NCBI GenBank assembly: GCA_964411125.1
Contig: CAYPJU010000111.1
Coordinates: 1-15,090 of the forward strand
Direction of reading: 5' to 3'
Source: JBFIHF01 sp964411125
Lineage (GTDB): Bacteria; Myxococcota_A; Bradymonadia; Bradymonadales; Bradymonadaceae
Length of the DNA stretch: 15,090 nt
Part shown: in pieces, positions 1 through 6,689 of the stretch
Layout of the letters: each line of letters starts with the position of its first letter
How positions within the stretch are numbered: position 1 is the first letter of the stretch
Made by a program: the position numbers and the translations under genes
Notes under the pieces: generated by a model
Database searches by the model: none
What the model was told of the DNA's origin: nothing
What the model saw: only the letters and a program-made list of their open reading frames with translations

Positions 1-2
1 AC

Positions 3-572
3 ATCGACGGCGGCTTCGCCGTCTCGCTGCGTGAGACGGCGAGCGGAGACTGGGTGATCGACATTCCCGCGCACGTGCTCGGGGTCTCGTACTCCGAGAT
101 CGTGCTCGCATTCTTCGAGCGGGTCTTTCTTCCCTCTACGTTCGGCGACCAGACGGTCACGTCGTTCGACGCGGCGTTCGCAAAGCTGCTGAGCGCCAGC
201 GGAGGCACGATGGGCTGCGTCGCGTTCGGGGATTGGATCGACGACAACATCGGTGGGGGTGGCAACGTCACCACCTCCATGTGCAACAGCCTGCTCACGG
301 GTCTGTCGAGCGCCGTCGAGCTCTACCTCGACTCCTTTGCGTCGAACGCCGGCGCGCCCGGCCTTACGCTCTCGTCGACCGGTTGCGTCGTCCGCGAGCC
401 CACCAGCTACCCTCAAGCGTGGGAGAACGCTCCCCGCCCCTACATCGACTCGATCGGTTCAGACCAACCCGGGCTCGAGTGCGAATGGACGCTGTCCCTC
501 GAGGCGGGTCCTGCCCCGTCCAACGTCGCATCAGGGACCGGCACGGTCTCGGGCTCGCGGAGTTCGTTTTGA
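3..572 (+). CDS. C-terminal part of a Cys-containing, probably exported hypothetical protein (5' end outside window)
   Basis: The reading frame is open from the first complete codon at position 3 to a TGA at 570-572, so the gene starts outside the window. An internal ATG at 54 is probably not the start, because the frame is open and coding-like before it. The roughly 189 visible residues are low in Lys and rich in Ser, Gly, Thr and Asp. They contain four Cys (in MGCVAFG, SMCNSL, TGCVVRE and LECEW), which could form two disulfides. This composition suits a secreted or periplasmic protein of a myxobacterium-like host, but the signal peptide would lie outside the window. No family is recognised. 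It is separated by about 130 bp from the next gene and is probably native chromosome flanking the accessory genes. Confidence 0.65.
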   Translation: MDGGFAVSLRETASGDWVIDIPAHVLGVSYSEIVLAFFERVFLPSTFGDQTVTSFDAAFAKLLSASGGTMGCVAFGDWIDDNIGGGGNVTTSMCNSLLTGLSSAVELYLDSFASNAGAPGLTLSSTGCVVREPTSYPQAWENAPRPYIDSIGSDQPGLECEWTLSLEAGPAPSNVASGTGTVSGSRSSF

Positions 573-699
573 GCGAAGTTTTGGATTCTATGGCTAGACG
601 ACTCAGCACCGCCGCGAATGGGCACCGTAAGAGGGAGCCCGAGAGACGCGTCCCGAAAACACACGTTATGAATCGAGCCTACGCTTGTGAGGAACACCA

Positions 700-808
700 A
701 TGACGATTTCGACCGACGCCGTTTCAACGGGACTGCCGACGCCGACCCAGGGGATCGGACGGCTCGAGTGCTTGCCGCTGCGAGAGGTGTGGGCGCATGA
801 GGCCCACG
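700..808 (+). other. Out-of-frame 5' segment of the DUF4268 gene
   Basis: An ATG at 700, preceded by a GAGGAA Shine-Dalgarno-like run at 689-694, opens a frame reading MTISTDAVSTGL...GRLECLPLREVWAHEA. That wording is the normal N-terminus of the DUF4268 / PD-(D/E)XK-like family (a '(I/L)xRLExVPLREVWxHEAxDF' opening, from memory of the family). After codon 35 the frame becomes Arg-rich and continues to an unrelated stop at 945. The family sequence carries on one frame over as HDFTVWLQEN. The segment is therefore best read as the true 5' end of the following gene, separated by a frameshift at 805-812, and not as an independent 81-residue protein. Confidence 0.75.
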
Positions 809-1744
809 CACGATTTCACCGTGTGGCTGCAAGAGAACCCCGATGTCTTGAGCGACATCCTGAACTTCGAACTCGCCAGCATAGAGCGCGAACAGGCAGC
901 GGGAACGTTCAGCGTCGACCTGGTCGGCGAAGACGGCAACGGTGACATCGTCGTGATCGAGAACCAGCTCGAGAAGTCCGACCACGACCACCTCGGCAAG
1001 CTGATCACGTACGTGACGGCCCTGGAGGCCCGCCGGGCGGTCTGGATCGTCTCGACGCCGCGCCCCGAGCACGTGAAGGCAATCGCATGGCTGAACGAGG
1101 AGAGTTCCGTGAGCTTTTATCTGCTGCAGATCGAGGCGGTGCGGATCGGCGACTCTCCGCCGGCTCCGCTGCTGACGCGGATCGTAGGACCAAGCGAAGA
1201 GGCTCGGGCGGCAGGTGAAGCGCGCCAGCATCTGAACGAACGCCAGTCGAAGCGGCACGAGTTCTTCACGAAGCTGTTGGACCACTCGAAGACGAAGTCC
1301 ACACTTCACGCCAGCATTTCGCCGAGCTCCCAGAACTGGGTCTGGGCGATGCGGGACGGCTGGGCGTGGAGCTATGTCGTCCTGAAGCACAGCACTCGCG
1401 TCGAGCTCTATGTCGATCGCGGCGACGCCGACGTGAACGGCGCGGCATTCGAGGTCCTGGAAAGCCATCGCCCGGATATCGAGGCGGCGTTTGGTAGCGC
1501 GCTGAACTGGCAGCCACTCCACGAGAAGCGAGCGTGCCGAATTAGTTTCTCATCGGACCTGGGTGGGCTCGACGACGAGGAACAGTGGGAAGCGATCATC
1601 TCGGCGACCGTCGACGCGATGCAGCGTTTGGAGTCGGCGATTTCGCCCTACCTCCCCCGGGCGCTGGCGGCTGCCGAGCATGCAGCCGAGCGAGCTGCGG
1701 TTTCTGGTTCAGCGGGCGATGAGAGTTCGTCGACGGAACTCTGA
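797..1744 (+). CDS. DUF4268 / PD-(D/E)XK-like nuclease-fold protein, frameshifted near its 5' end
   Basis: The ATG-initiated frame at 797 gives 315 residues. The intact gene would start at 700 and encode about 346 (see the 4-bp duplication). The N-terminal part has the PD-(D/E)XK-like core seen in many restriction-associated proteins: D41, then E55-N56-Q57 in the strand DIVVIENQLEK, followed by DHDHLGKLITY (62-72). This family uses ExQ where classical nucleases have ExK. A second strand, AVWIVSTPRPEHVKAIAWLN (81-100), also fits. From about residue 145 (RHEFFTKLLDHSK...) to 280 is the DUF4268 region. The role is probably DNA-related or defence-associated, but the biochemistry is unknown. Translation from 797 would drop the conserved LREVWAHEA opening and start with MRPT, and no good ribosome site precedes 797. 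The gene is therefore either disrupted, carries an assembly error, or is expressed from a secondary start. Confidence 0.8.
   Translation: MRPTHDFTVWLQENPDVLSDILNFELASIEREQAAGTFSVDLVGEDGNGDIVVIENQLEKSDHDHLGKLITYVTALEARRAVWIVSTPRPEHVKAIAWLNEESSVSFYLLQIEAVRIGDSPPAPLLTRIVGPSEEARAAGEARQHLNERQSKRHEFFTKLLDHSKTKSTLHASISPSSQNWVWAMRDGWAWSYVVLKHSTRVELYVDRGDADVNGAAFEVLESHRPDIEAAFGSALNWQPLHEKRACRISFSSDLGGLDDEEQWEAIISATVDAMQRLESAISPYLPRALAAAEHAAERAAVSGSAGDESSSTEL
805..812 (+). repeat. 4-bp tandem duplication CACGCACG at a frameshift
   Basis: The sequence reads gcc-CACG-CACG-atttc. Removing one CACG restores a continuous frame: ...gag gcc cac gat ttc acc... = E-A-H-D-F-T-V-W-L-Q. This joins the 700 frame to the 797 frame without losing or adding any family residue. 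A two-copy tetranucleotide is too short to be called a phase-variable tract with confidence. Confidence 0.7.
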
Positions 1745-1764
1745 GGCTTGCAATTCGTCCGAGG

Positions 1765-1793
1765 TTGCCTCCCACGCGATGCCTGCCTACACT
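1765..1793 (+). promoter_or_regulatory. Predicted sigma-70-like promoter for the 49-residue protein
   Basis: TTGCCT (1765-1770) and TACACT (1788-1793) are separated by exactly 17 bp, each matching the consensus at 4 of 6 positions. Transcription would begin near 1800, about 20 nt before the ATG at 1821. This is a prediction by eye only. Confidence 0.4.
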
Positions 1794-1820
1794 CGTATCG
1801 ACATCAACCAAGGGGACCAA

Positions 1821-1970
1821 ATGGCAGTGAAGCACGTACCAACCAACGAAGTGCATCGGGGATCAAAGGGCGGAATGACGGGGTGTGGCGTCGATACGAC
1901 GAAACATCCTGATCATTGGCAGAACACGTCGGGCAGCATCACGTGCCGAAAGAACGGCTGCAAGCCCTGA
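1821..1970 (+). CDS. Small 49-residue Cys/His protein of unknown function
   Basis: The ATG at 1821 is preceded by AGGGGA (1811-1816) and, further up, by a plausible promoter. The frame ends at TGA 1968-1970. The product has three Cys (C22, C42, C47) and several His (H5, H12, H29, H32) in a Gly/Thr-rich, mostly polar chain. The most distinctive motifs are TGCGVDTTKHPDHW (20-33) and the end ITCRKNGCKP. C22, H29/H32, C42 and C47 could bind one metal ion, or C42 and C47 could form a disulfide. There is no hydrophobic segment or signal peptide. The same frame runs upstream to 1563 with no stop, but that part is an Arg/Ser-rich shadow of the DUF4268 gene. I do not recognise the family, and the short length leaves some doubt that it is real. 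Confidence 0.55.
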   Translation: MAVKHVPTNEVHRGSKGGMTGCGVDTTKHPDHWQNTSGSITCRKNGCKP

Positions 1971-2019
1971 CACATCCGGAGGAACATCTGATCTTCACGG
2001 GTGCAGGGAGCGGCAGACC

Positions 2020-2097
2020 ATGAGGGAAATTGACCGAGCCTCGGTTGCCGCCGATATTCAGGTGGCGACGAGCATGCTGGATCAATCATCTACATGA
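2020..2097 (+). CDS. 26-codon leader ORF coupled to the TIGR04255 gene
   Basis: This is an ATG-initiated ORF of 25 residues (MREIDRASVAADIQV..., ending MLDQSST) with AGGGAG at 2005-2010, nine bases before the start. Its TGA (2095-2097) overlaps the ATG (2094-2096) of the next gene in an ATGA junction. The next gene has no Shine-Dalgarno sequence of its own (ggatcaatcatctac precedes its ATG) and no alternative start in frame. Translation of this short ORF could therefore deliver ribosomes to it. The residue mix is ordinary rather than Arg-rich, unlike the same frame further upstream. It could be a real micro-protein, a leader peptide, or the degenerate end of a lost small gene. No function can be assigned. 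Confidence 0.4.
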   Translation: MREIDRASVAADIQVATSMLDQSST

Positions 2098-2870
2098 CGG
2101 ACATCGACGAGTTTCCAACTCTGACCACGCCTCCGATCCGTGAGGTGGTGTGCGGCATTATCTTCCCTCCGGTGCTCGCGATGACGGGTCTGCATCAAGG
2201 GCTCTTCTGGTCCTTGATCAGGGACCGGTACCCACACGCGGAGATGCACCCACCGCTCCGCGAACCAAATTCTGCGCTCTTCTCGATCAACATGCCGCTG
2301 CAACGCGCATGGTATGTATCGCACGATTCCGAGGTCGTGATTCAAGTACAGTTCGACCGGTTCTTTCTCAACTGGCGGCGAGGAACGGGTGAGTACCCAC
2401 GGTTCTCGCTAGATGCCGAGAACAGCGTACTAGCGCGCTTCGAGGCGGAGTTGGAGACGTTTCGTGACTTCATGTCCGACCTCTTCGGTGAGCAGAGTAC
2501 CCGTATTGTCGGAACCGAGTTGACCAAAGTGGACTCGTTCGAACGGGGAGGATGTTGGACGACCTCCGCGGACCTGGCCGAGGTGCTGCCCGACGTGGCG
2601 AGCGCACTTCCGAACGAGGACGACTGCGAGGAGTTTGCTTTCCACCTCGTGCGCACATGCGATAGCGCAGCAGGCCAGCTGCGGCGGACTCACAAGACAA
2701 TCGGTGCAGCGACACCATCCGAGGTGGTTTCGGAGTTTTCGCTACGTGGAGGGCAGATGGAACATTCCGAGGTGCGCGACTGGTTCTTGGAGGCGAGCAA
2801 GCAGGTAAATCGAGAGTTCTTCCGCTCCGTACCGCTTGCCGAGCGATACTTCGGGAAGGAGTCTTCGTGA
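2094..2870 (+). CDS. TIGR04255-family protein
   Basis: The 258-residue product is in the usual size range of the sporadically distributed TIGR04255 family, whose function is unknown. Family features visible are PPIREVVCGIIF (13-24), the strand IQVQFDRFFLNWRR (83-96) followed by GEYPRF (99-104), a helix rich in Leu and Glu with LARFEAELETFRDFM (113-127), TELTKVDSF near the centre, and a closing segment of the 'xxxREFFRSVPLAExYFG' type. There is no signal peptide or membrane segment, so it is probably cytosolic. It is the first large gene of a cassette, overlapped by four bases at both ends (ATGA upstream, GTGA downstream). The family's patchy distribution, as its name implies, fits an accessory or defence gene, but no activity is known to me. 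Confidence 0.8.
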   Translation: MTDIDEFPTLTTPPIREVVCGIIFPPVLAMTGLHQGLFWSLIRDRYPHAEMHPPLREPNSALFSINMPLQRAWYVSHDSEVVIQVQFDRFFLNWRRGTGEYPRFSLDAENSVLARFEAELETFRDFMSDLFGEQSTRIVGTELTKVDSFERGGCWTTSADLAEVLPDVASALPNEDDCEEFAFHLVRTCDSAAGQLRRTHKTIGAATPSEVVSEFSLRGGQMEHSEVRDWFLEASKQVNREFFRSVPLAERYFGKESS

Positions 2871-3412
2871 TCGATCTACGAGAACTACCGAACATGCAGA
2901 CGGGTTCATCAACCAGCGTCGTCTGGCAGTCGCGCGAAAGGTTCGGTCCGCCCGAAACGATGACTTCCTACCGGGCCCCCTTCCGCGCCGACAATGTAGA
3001 GCGAGTTCGCTTGGCGATGCGCGCGGACGCGGATGGCGATGAGTCGCTGTCGGACGAGCTGATAGAGGAATTCAGTATCTTCGACACTGGTTTGCTCGAT
3101 GTGGTCGTCGACCCTACGGCACGAGAAGACATTCGCGCGTTCGCCGCGAAGCTGTGGATCCGTACCTTGTACCCGTTGCTCGACGAGGACGTGACGGTAC
3201 CGACTCGTCGTCAAACCGCATACGCGTTGCCGGTCACTTTGAAGATGGTGATCGGAGCGGTGATACTAATTTCTCCGCCCCTGGTGAAGTTGGGGTTTCT
3301 CGCCGGGCTGGACGAAGTCGCCGACTTCGAGTTTGTTCGCGAATTGCTCCGGCTCGAGTCTGATGCGCTGTTCGCTAGCGAGGCTGGCGAGATTCTCGCG
3401 GAGGTCGCGTAG
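2867..3412 (+). CDS. Hypothetical protein with a C-terminal hydrophobic segment, partner of the TIGR04255 gene
   Basis: The start is the GTG at 2867, overlapping the upstream TGA by four bases (GTGA), with AAGGAG at 2856-2861. The 181-residue product begins with a polar region (1-60) and continues with an acidic helical stretch (DGDESLSDELIEEFSIFD, 57-74). It then has AREDIRAFAAKLWIRTLYPLL and a clearly hydrophobic segment of about 28 residues (121-148, LPVTLKMVIGAVILISPPLV followed by KLGFLAGL). That segment might cross or lie on a membrane, although the interrupting PP and Lys also allow a buried helical hairpin. The last 30 residues are an amphipathic acidic helix. I recognise no family. 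The overlap implies co-translation with the TIGR04255 protein and a likely functional partnership. Confidence 0.7.
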   Translation: MIDLRELPNMQTGSSTSVVWQSRERFGPPETMTSYRAPFRADNVERVRLAMRADADGDESLSDELIEEFSIFDTGLLDVVVDPTAREDIRAFAAKLWIRTLYPLLDEDVTVPTRRQTAYALPVTLKMVIGAVILISPPLVKLGFLAGLDEVADFEFVRELLRLESDALFASEAGEILAEVA

Positions 3413-3419
3413 GTTCCGG

Positions 3420-3929
3420 ATGGGGGGTGCTGGCCGAACATTCATGCGCTTCGTGGGGAAACCGAGCGTGTTTCAGACGCCGACCTCTCCCGCGTTCATC
3501 GAGGGTTGCGCCGAGTTGTTTCGGCCCAGGGTCGATGAGACCGGCGTTTCGCTCTGGCAGGCTCCGCAGGACGAAGCACAGAAGGAACTTGTGCTGGCAG
3601 CGTTCGCGGCCCGTCGGCCGAACCGCCGTCCGCTGAAGTGGATCGAGCTGAGCGAGGACCTGTTGTTGGGGTCAGGTTTCGAATTGCTTCACAAGCCCGA
3701 CGATCTCGCACCATGCGTCGCTGACCGACATTTCGAACTCGGTGGAGACCCGGATTCTTCCAGCCTCCAATTGGCCCATGAGTTGAGGGCCTCGTTCGTG
3801 GAGGGAGCCACCGTTTGGGGATTCGGCGCGGGAGGTGTCTCGACGCTGCTGAAGCGCTGCGTCGAGGATTGCGATGACGACGCCCTCAGTGTCTTTCCGG
3901 ATTGGTCGCGTCGGGTCGTGGGACGGTAG
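3420..3929 (+). CDS. Hypothetical protein, third gene of the TIGR04255 cassette
   Basis: The frame is open from 3333, but its beginning overlaps the previous gene and is Arg/Ser-rich (shadow-like). The ATG at 3420, seven bases after the preceding stop, is the most likely start and gives 169 residues. An ATG at 3444 (MRFVGKPSVF...) is the alternative. Neither has a strong ribosome site. The protein is soluble and mixed alpha/beta in character, with FRPRVDETGVSLWQAPQDEA, a basic patch ARRPNRRPLKWIEL, HFELGGDPDSSS, and a Gly-rich VWGFGAGGVSTLLKRC followed by EDCDDDALSVFPDW. No family is recognised. Close spacing suggests it is translated with the two genes before it as a three-gene unit. No terminator is evident after its stop. 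Confidence 0.6.
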   Translation: MGGAGRTFMRFVGKPSVFQTPTSPAFIEGCAELFRPRVDETGVSLWQAPQDEAQKELVLAAFAARRPNRRPLKWIELSEDLLLGSGFELLHKPDDLAPCVADRHFELGGDPDSSSLQLAHELRASFVEGATVWGFGAGGVSTLLKRCVEDCDDDALSVFPDWSRRVVGR

Positions 3930-4327
3930 AGCGTTGCACGTCCCATCGTCGTAGCCGACCTCGGTCCGGCATGCGTGCGCAAGGCTAGGGTTTCGACGCC
4001 GCCGGCACGTTTCGCGCCGCAACTTAGGGAACCGTAGGTGCGCCTAGACGCAACACTATTTCCGTTCTACTCTACGCTCACAAGATTAGAAATTCGTTCG
4101 GTTGTCTCCACAGGTGAGCTCCCTTGGGGCAAGCTCAAAGCAGCGGCTCAGAGGGTCAATGGGACTTGGTGACGGAGCTCTCTGGAAGTAGAGGGGCGCC
4201 GGGAACGAGCCCTCTCCTGACGCGGTGAACCGATCAAGGAGCAAGGGGTGGCCGTCCACGACGCCGATCCCCGTCCAAGGGCCTTCGGACGGTTGGGCAA
4301 CACCAGAATGAAGCAGGGGAGAAAGAA
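3930..4327 (+). other. 398-bp intergenic region, no gene seen
   Basis: No convincing coding frame is present on either strand; a 119-residue minus-strand frame overlaps the next gene's start and looks like a shadow. The stretch around 4040-4100 is locally AT-rich and holds a possible promoter (4045-4073). At 4271-4292, CCGTCC and GGACGG flank a 10-base loop that can itself pair partly (AAG/CTT). This weak hairpin sits about 35 nt before the next ATG and could shape the 5' untranslated region. Nothing else is supported. Confidence 0.5.
4045..4073 (+). promoter_or_regulatory. Possible promoter upstream of the zinc-ribbon/TerB gene
   Basis: TAGACG (4045-4050, 4 of 6 to TTGACA) and TACTCT (4068-4073, 3 of 6 to TATAAT) have a 17-bp spacer in the most AT-rich part of the intergenic region. 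The implied leader is long, about 245 nt. This is a weak prediction; the TACnCT form resembles the -10 element predicted at 1788-1793. Confidence 0.25.
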
Positions 4328-6580
4328 ATGAAATATTGCCCGATTTGTAGTGAGACCTACGATGACCGGAAGACTGCCTGTCGCAAGTGCGAGGTTCCGC
4401 TAGAAGACACCAGTGCGCCACCGCCAGCGAAGTCTCGCGAAGCACAGCCGAGCGACGTCAAGTCGCTGTTGCGGCGATTTTTACAAATGACACCCGGCAA
4501 CGTCTTCAAAGCACCGAACATTCCGCCGAAAAAGCTGCAGAATGCTCGAGGAAGTCATGGCATCGAGGTGCAGGTTCCGATCTTGCTCCTGGTGGATCAT
4601 ACATTCTTCGGTAGCGCCAAGAATTCCACGGTCGTGACCCCCGAGTTTATCAGCTACGTGAACGACGACGATCGGGACGGCTTCTACTGGGCGCCAGTCA
4701 AAGGTGTGGACCTCATCGAAAGCCAGTTCATCTTCTGGCTCGACGACGAGAGAACCCGCTACGACGAGAGCTGGCCAGTGCAGACGTTCGGCGTAATCGA
4801 TCCCGGCGAGCATCCACAGTATCTGCAGCAGCTCGCGCTGGTGTTCAATGCCTTGGCGGAGTCGGCGGTGGATCCGCTACCGACAGTCATCGCTGAAATG
4901 GAGCAGTTGGCCGAGAGAGGAGACTGGGACGGTGTCCTTGGGAGTGGACAAGTCGCGATAGACCAAAATCTGTTGCGGGAAGATAACACTCTGCTCGATT
5001 TTTCCAGACTGATGGCCGACGCCTCCCTCAAGGTCGGCAGACCAGCGGGTGCCCTCGAGTATATCGAGATTGCTGAGCTTTATGCGCTCGACGCTCGCGA
5101 AGCAGGCGTCGAGCCGGACGGCACTCAATTGGGCCGTTTGTTCGATCTTCAGGCTCAGATTCATCTCGAGGAGGAGGACTCTTACGAAGCGTTATGGGCC
5201 TGGAACCGGGCACTCATCTTCGCGCCGCCAGAGTCGCAGTCCGCTCTTAGAGAATCCGTGACTGCTGTATCGGAGAAGGTTCGAAACGAGTTCGTCGACC
5301 TCCCATACCACAGGCGATCGGTCCTCTACCTCGCGAAGGGGGTGGGGATGTATGGGCCGGACGAGTGCATGATGTTTCCTCGTTCGACCTGGCCCACGGG
5401 ACTATCGTTTCCCGCGGGGCATCCCCGGGAAGACGAGCTGTACGTCGGACATCCGTACCAGCCTTCCGTCTACTTGCCCGTCGATAACTACGAGGTAGCG
5501 CTGTTTCGCGAGAAGTACATGGAGCTGTGCCGACTTCTGCATTGTTTAGGTGCTTCCAAGGTAGAGCTTCAAGCAGCCGACAGCGGAGCACTGACGCATC
5601 TGGAGGAGGCTTCGGAGAACATGTCCATGGAAGGCACTTATGGGCTGGCAAAGGGCAATGCCTCGTACGATTCTCAATCCCAGGGAACTACATCACAGCA
5701 ACATCGGCGAGACCTCGCCGTTACTCAGACCTTCGCTCCCCCTACGGAGGTCTCGGTACCCGACGATCTCGTCTGGTTCGACCATGAGCCCGAGTGGAAG
5801 CTCCTTGCGAAGCAGCGGCTCGCCGGGGGCATTTTGACCCATACGTTGTCATTTGGGACAGAAGACATCGAGGTCGTCGACGAAAATCGCCGGTTGAAAG
5901 TTGCTGCTGAGTTGGATGCGATGGCGGGGGGTGGCTCCGGGACTTGGACCGAGCGGCTTTCAACGAATCGGCAGTCCAACTGGAAAACAGGTTACAGGGT
6001 GCATGTCGAGTTCCATCCTATCCAAGGTTCAGGGGGAACAGCGGAACCGAACTCTGTTCCCCAACTGTCAGAATCGGGAGGCCGCAGCGCAGACGAACAG
6101 GATTACTTCGAGATGCTCGTCGATGCCTGGGACGACGACGTCGTTACCGAAGACGAGCGTCGGATGCTGGATCGAATGCGAGAACGATGGGGCATCACGG
6201 CCGAACGAGCCGCGGAAATCGAACTCGAGGCCCGGCGGGTCGCGTCGCCAGCCCCGGAGGAACTCGATTACCGGGAGATGCTGATCGACGCACTAGAAGA
6301 CGGGGTGATCACCGACGATGAGCGTCGCCTGCTGGACAGGATGCGGGAACGATGGGGGATATCACCCGAACGCGCGGCGGAGATTGAAGCTGAACTCTCC
6401 CCTGCTCCAGTGGTGCCCCTGACTGACGCGGAGAGCGAATACTTGGAAGAGGTGCGCTTTGCGTGGGACGTCGGCAACAAGATCACCGATGGTGAGCGGA
6501 GATTGCTGGAACGACTCCGCGTGAAACTGGGATTGTCCGAAGAGAGAGCTACGGAACTGGAATCGATGGTCGAGTCGTAG
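4328..6580 (+). CDS. Multidomain protein: zinc ribbon, PH-like region, helical repeats, conserved C-terminal domain, three TerB-like tail repeats
   Basis: The ATG at 4328 has AGGGGAG six bases upstream (4315-4321). The 750 residues divide as follows. Residues 4-21 form a four-Cys zinc ribbon (CPIC, then CRKC). Residues 81-180 (VQVPILLLVDHTFFGSAKN...) look like a PH-like beta domain with a closing helix. Residues 181-320 are helical and TPR-like (ERGDWDGVL, GRPAGALEYIEIAELYAL, DSYEALWAWNRALIFAP). Residues 370-415 hold LYVGHPYQPSVYLPVDNYEV and a helix ending LGASKVEL. Residues 435-565 are a Gly/Ser-rich domain containing LVWFDHEPEWKLL (481-493). Residues 592-745 contain three similar acidic helical repeats. 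I have a general memory of the PH-like and HEPEW modules in unnamed bacterial proteins, but no assigned function. There is no signal peptide or membrane span. It precedes an EcsC/TerB gene by 109 bp, so the two may act together in a stress or defence response. Confidence 0.75.
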   Translation: MKYCPICSETYDDRKTACRKCEVPLEDTSAPPPAKSREAQPSDVKSLLRRFLQMTPGNVFKAPNIPPKKLQNARGSHGIEVQVPILLLVDHTFFGSAKNSTVVTPEFISYVNDDDRDGFYWAPVKGVDLIESQFIFWLDDERTRYDESWPVQTFGVIDPGEHPQYLQQLALVFNALAESAVDPLPTVIAEMEQLAERGDWDGVLGSGQVAIDQNLLREDNTLLDFSRLMADASLKVGRPAGALEYIEIAELYALDAREAGVEPDGTQLGRLFDLQAQIHLEEEDSYEALWAWNRALIFAPPESQSALRESVTAVSEKVRNEFVDLPYHRRSVLYLAKGVGMYGPDECMMFPRSTWPTGLSFPAGHPREDELYVGHPYQPSVYLPVDNYEVALFREKYMELCRLLHCLGASKVELQAADSGALTHLEEASENMSMEGTYGLAKGNASYDSQSQGTTSQQHRRDLAVTQTFAPPTEVSVPDDLVWFDHEPEWKLLAKQRLAGGILTHTLSFGTEDIEVVDENRRLKVAAELDAMAGGGSGTWTERLSTNRQSNWKTGYRVHVEFHPIQGSGGTAEPNSVPQLSESGGRSADEQDYFEMLVDAWDDDVVTEDERRMLDRMRERWGITAERAAEIELEARRVASPAPEELDYREMLIDALEDGVITDDERRLLDRMRERWGISPERAAEIEAELSPAPVVPLTDAESEYLEEVRFAWDVGNKITDGERRLLERLRVKLGLSEERATELESMVES
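6101..6562 (+). repeat. Three in-frame copies of an approximately 41-residue helical repeat
   Basis: Copies lie at residues 592-632, 647-687 and 704-745 of the protein (nt 6101-6223, 6266-6388, 6437-6562). The shared pattern is (D/E)Y-x-E-M/V..., an acidic turn, V/I-T-x-(D/G)-E-R-R-x-L-(D/E)-R-(M/L)-R, G-(I/L)-(T/S)-x-E-R-A-x-E-(I/L)-E. Copies 1 and 2 are identical at 31 of 41 residues, yet their codons differ often, so this is not a recent DNA duplication. The pattern of an acidic turn followed by 'ERxxL' resembles half of a TerB-like fold. Confidence 0.75.
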
Positions 6581-6677
6581 GATCCGCATCAGGGTGAAAG
6601 CCCGTTCGATTGGTGAAGAATCTCAAGACCTTGCGGGGCCGGACCATTTCAGATCATCCATTCGATAAACATTCATT

Positions 6678-6683
6678 AGGAGG
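6678..6683 (+). promoter_or_regulatory. Strong Shine-Dalgarno deciding a TTG start
   Basis: AGGAGG at 6678-6683 ends six bases before TTG at 6690. It selects that rare start over the in-frame GTG at 6723. Confidence 0.7.
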
Positions 6684-6689
6684 GGTAGT

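Noticed and set aside
440..1522. A 360-codon minus-strand frame opposite the DUF4268 gene
   Set aside because: It also overlaps the end of the first CDS and has shadow-like composition. The plus-strand frames match real families.
1885..2019. Upstream extension of the 26-codon leader ORF
   Set aside because: Arg-rich reading that overlaps the 49-residue ORF in another frame. Only the part from ATG 2020 has a ribosome site and normal composition.
4271..4292. Hairpin CCGTCC...GGACGG as a riboswitch or terminator
   Set aside because: Only six paired bases around a loosely paired loop, with no T-run and no recognisable riboswitch core. It is mentioned only as a weak 5' leader structure.
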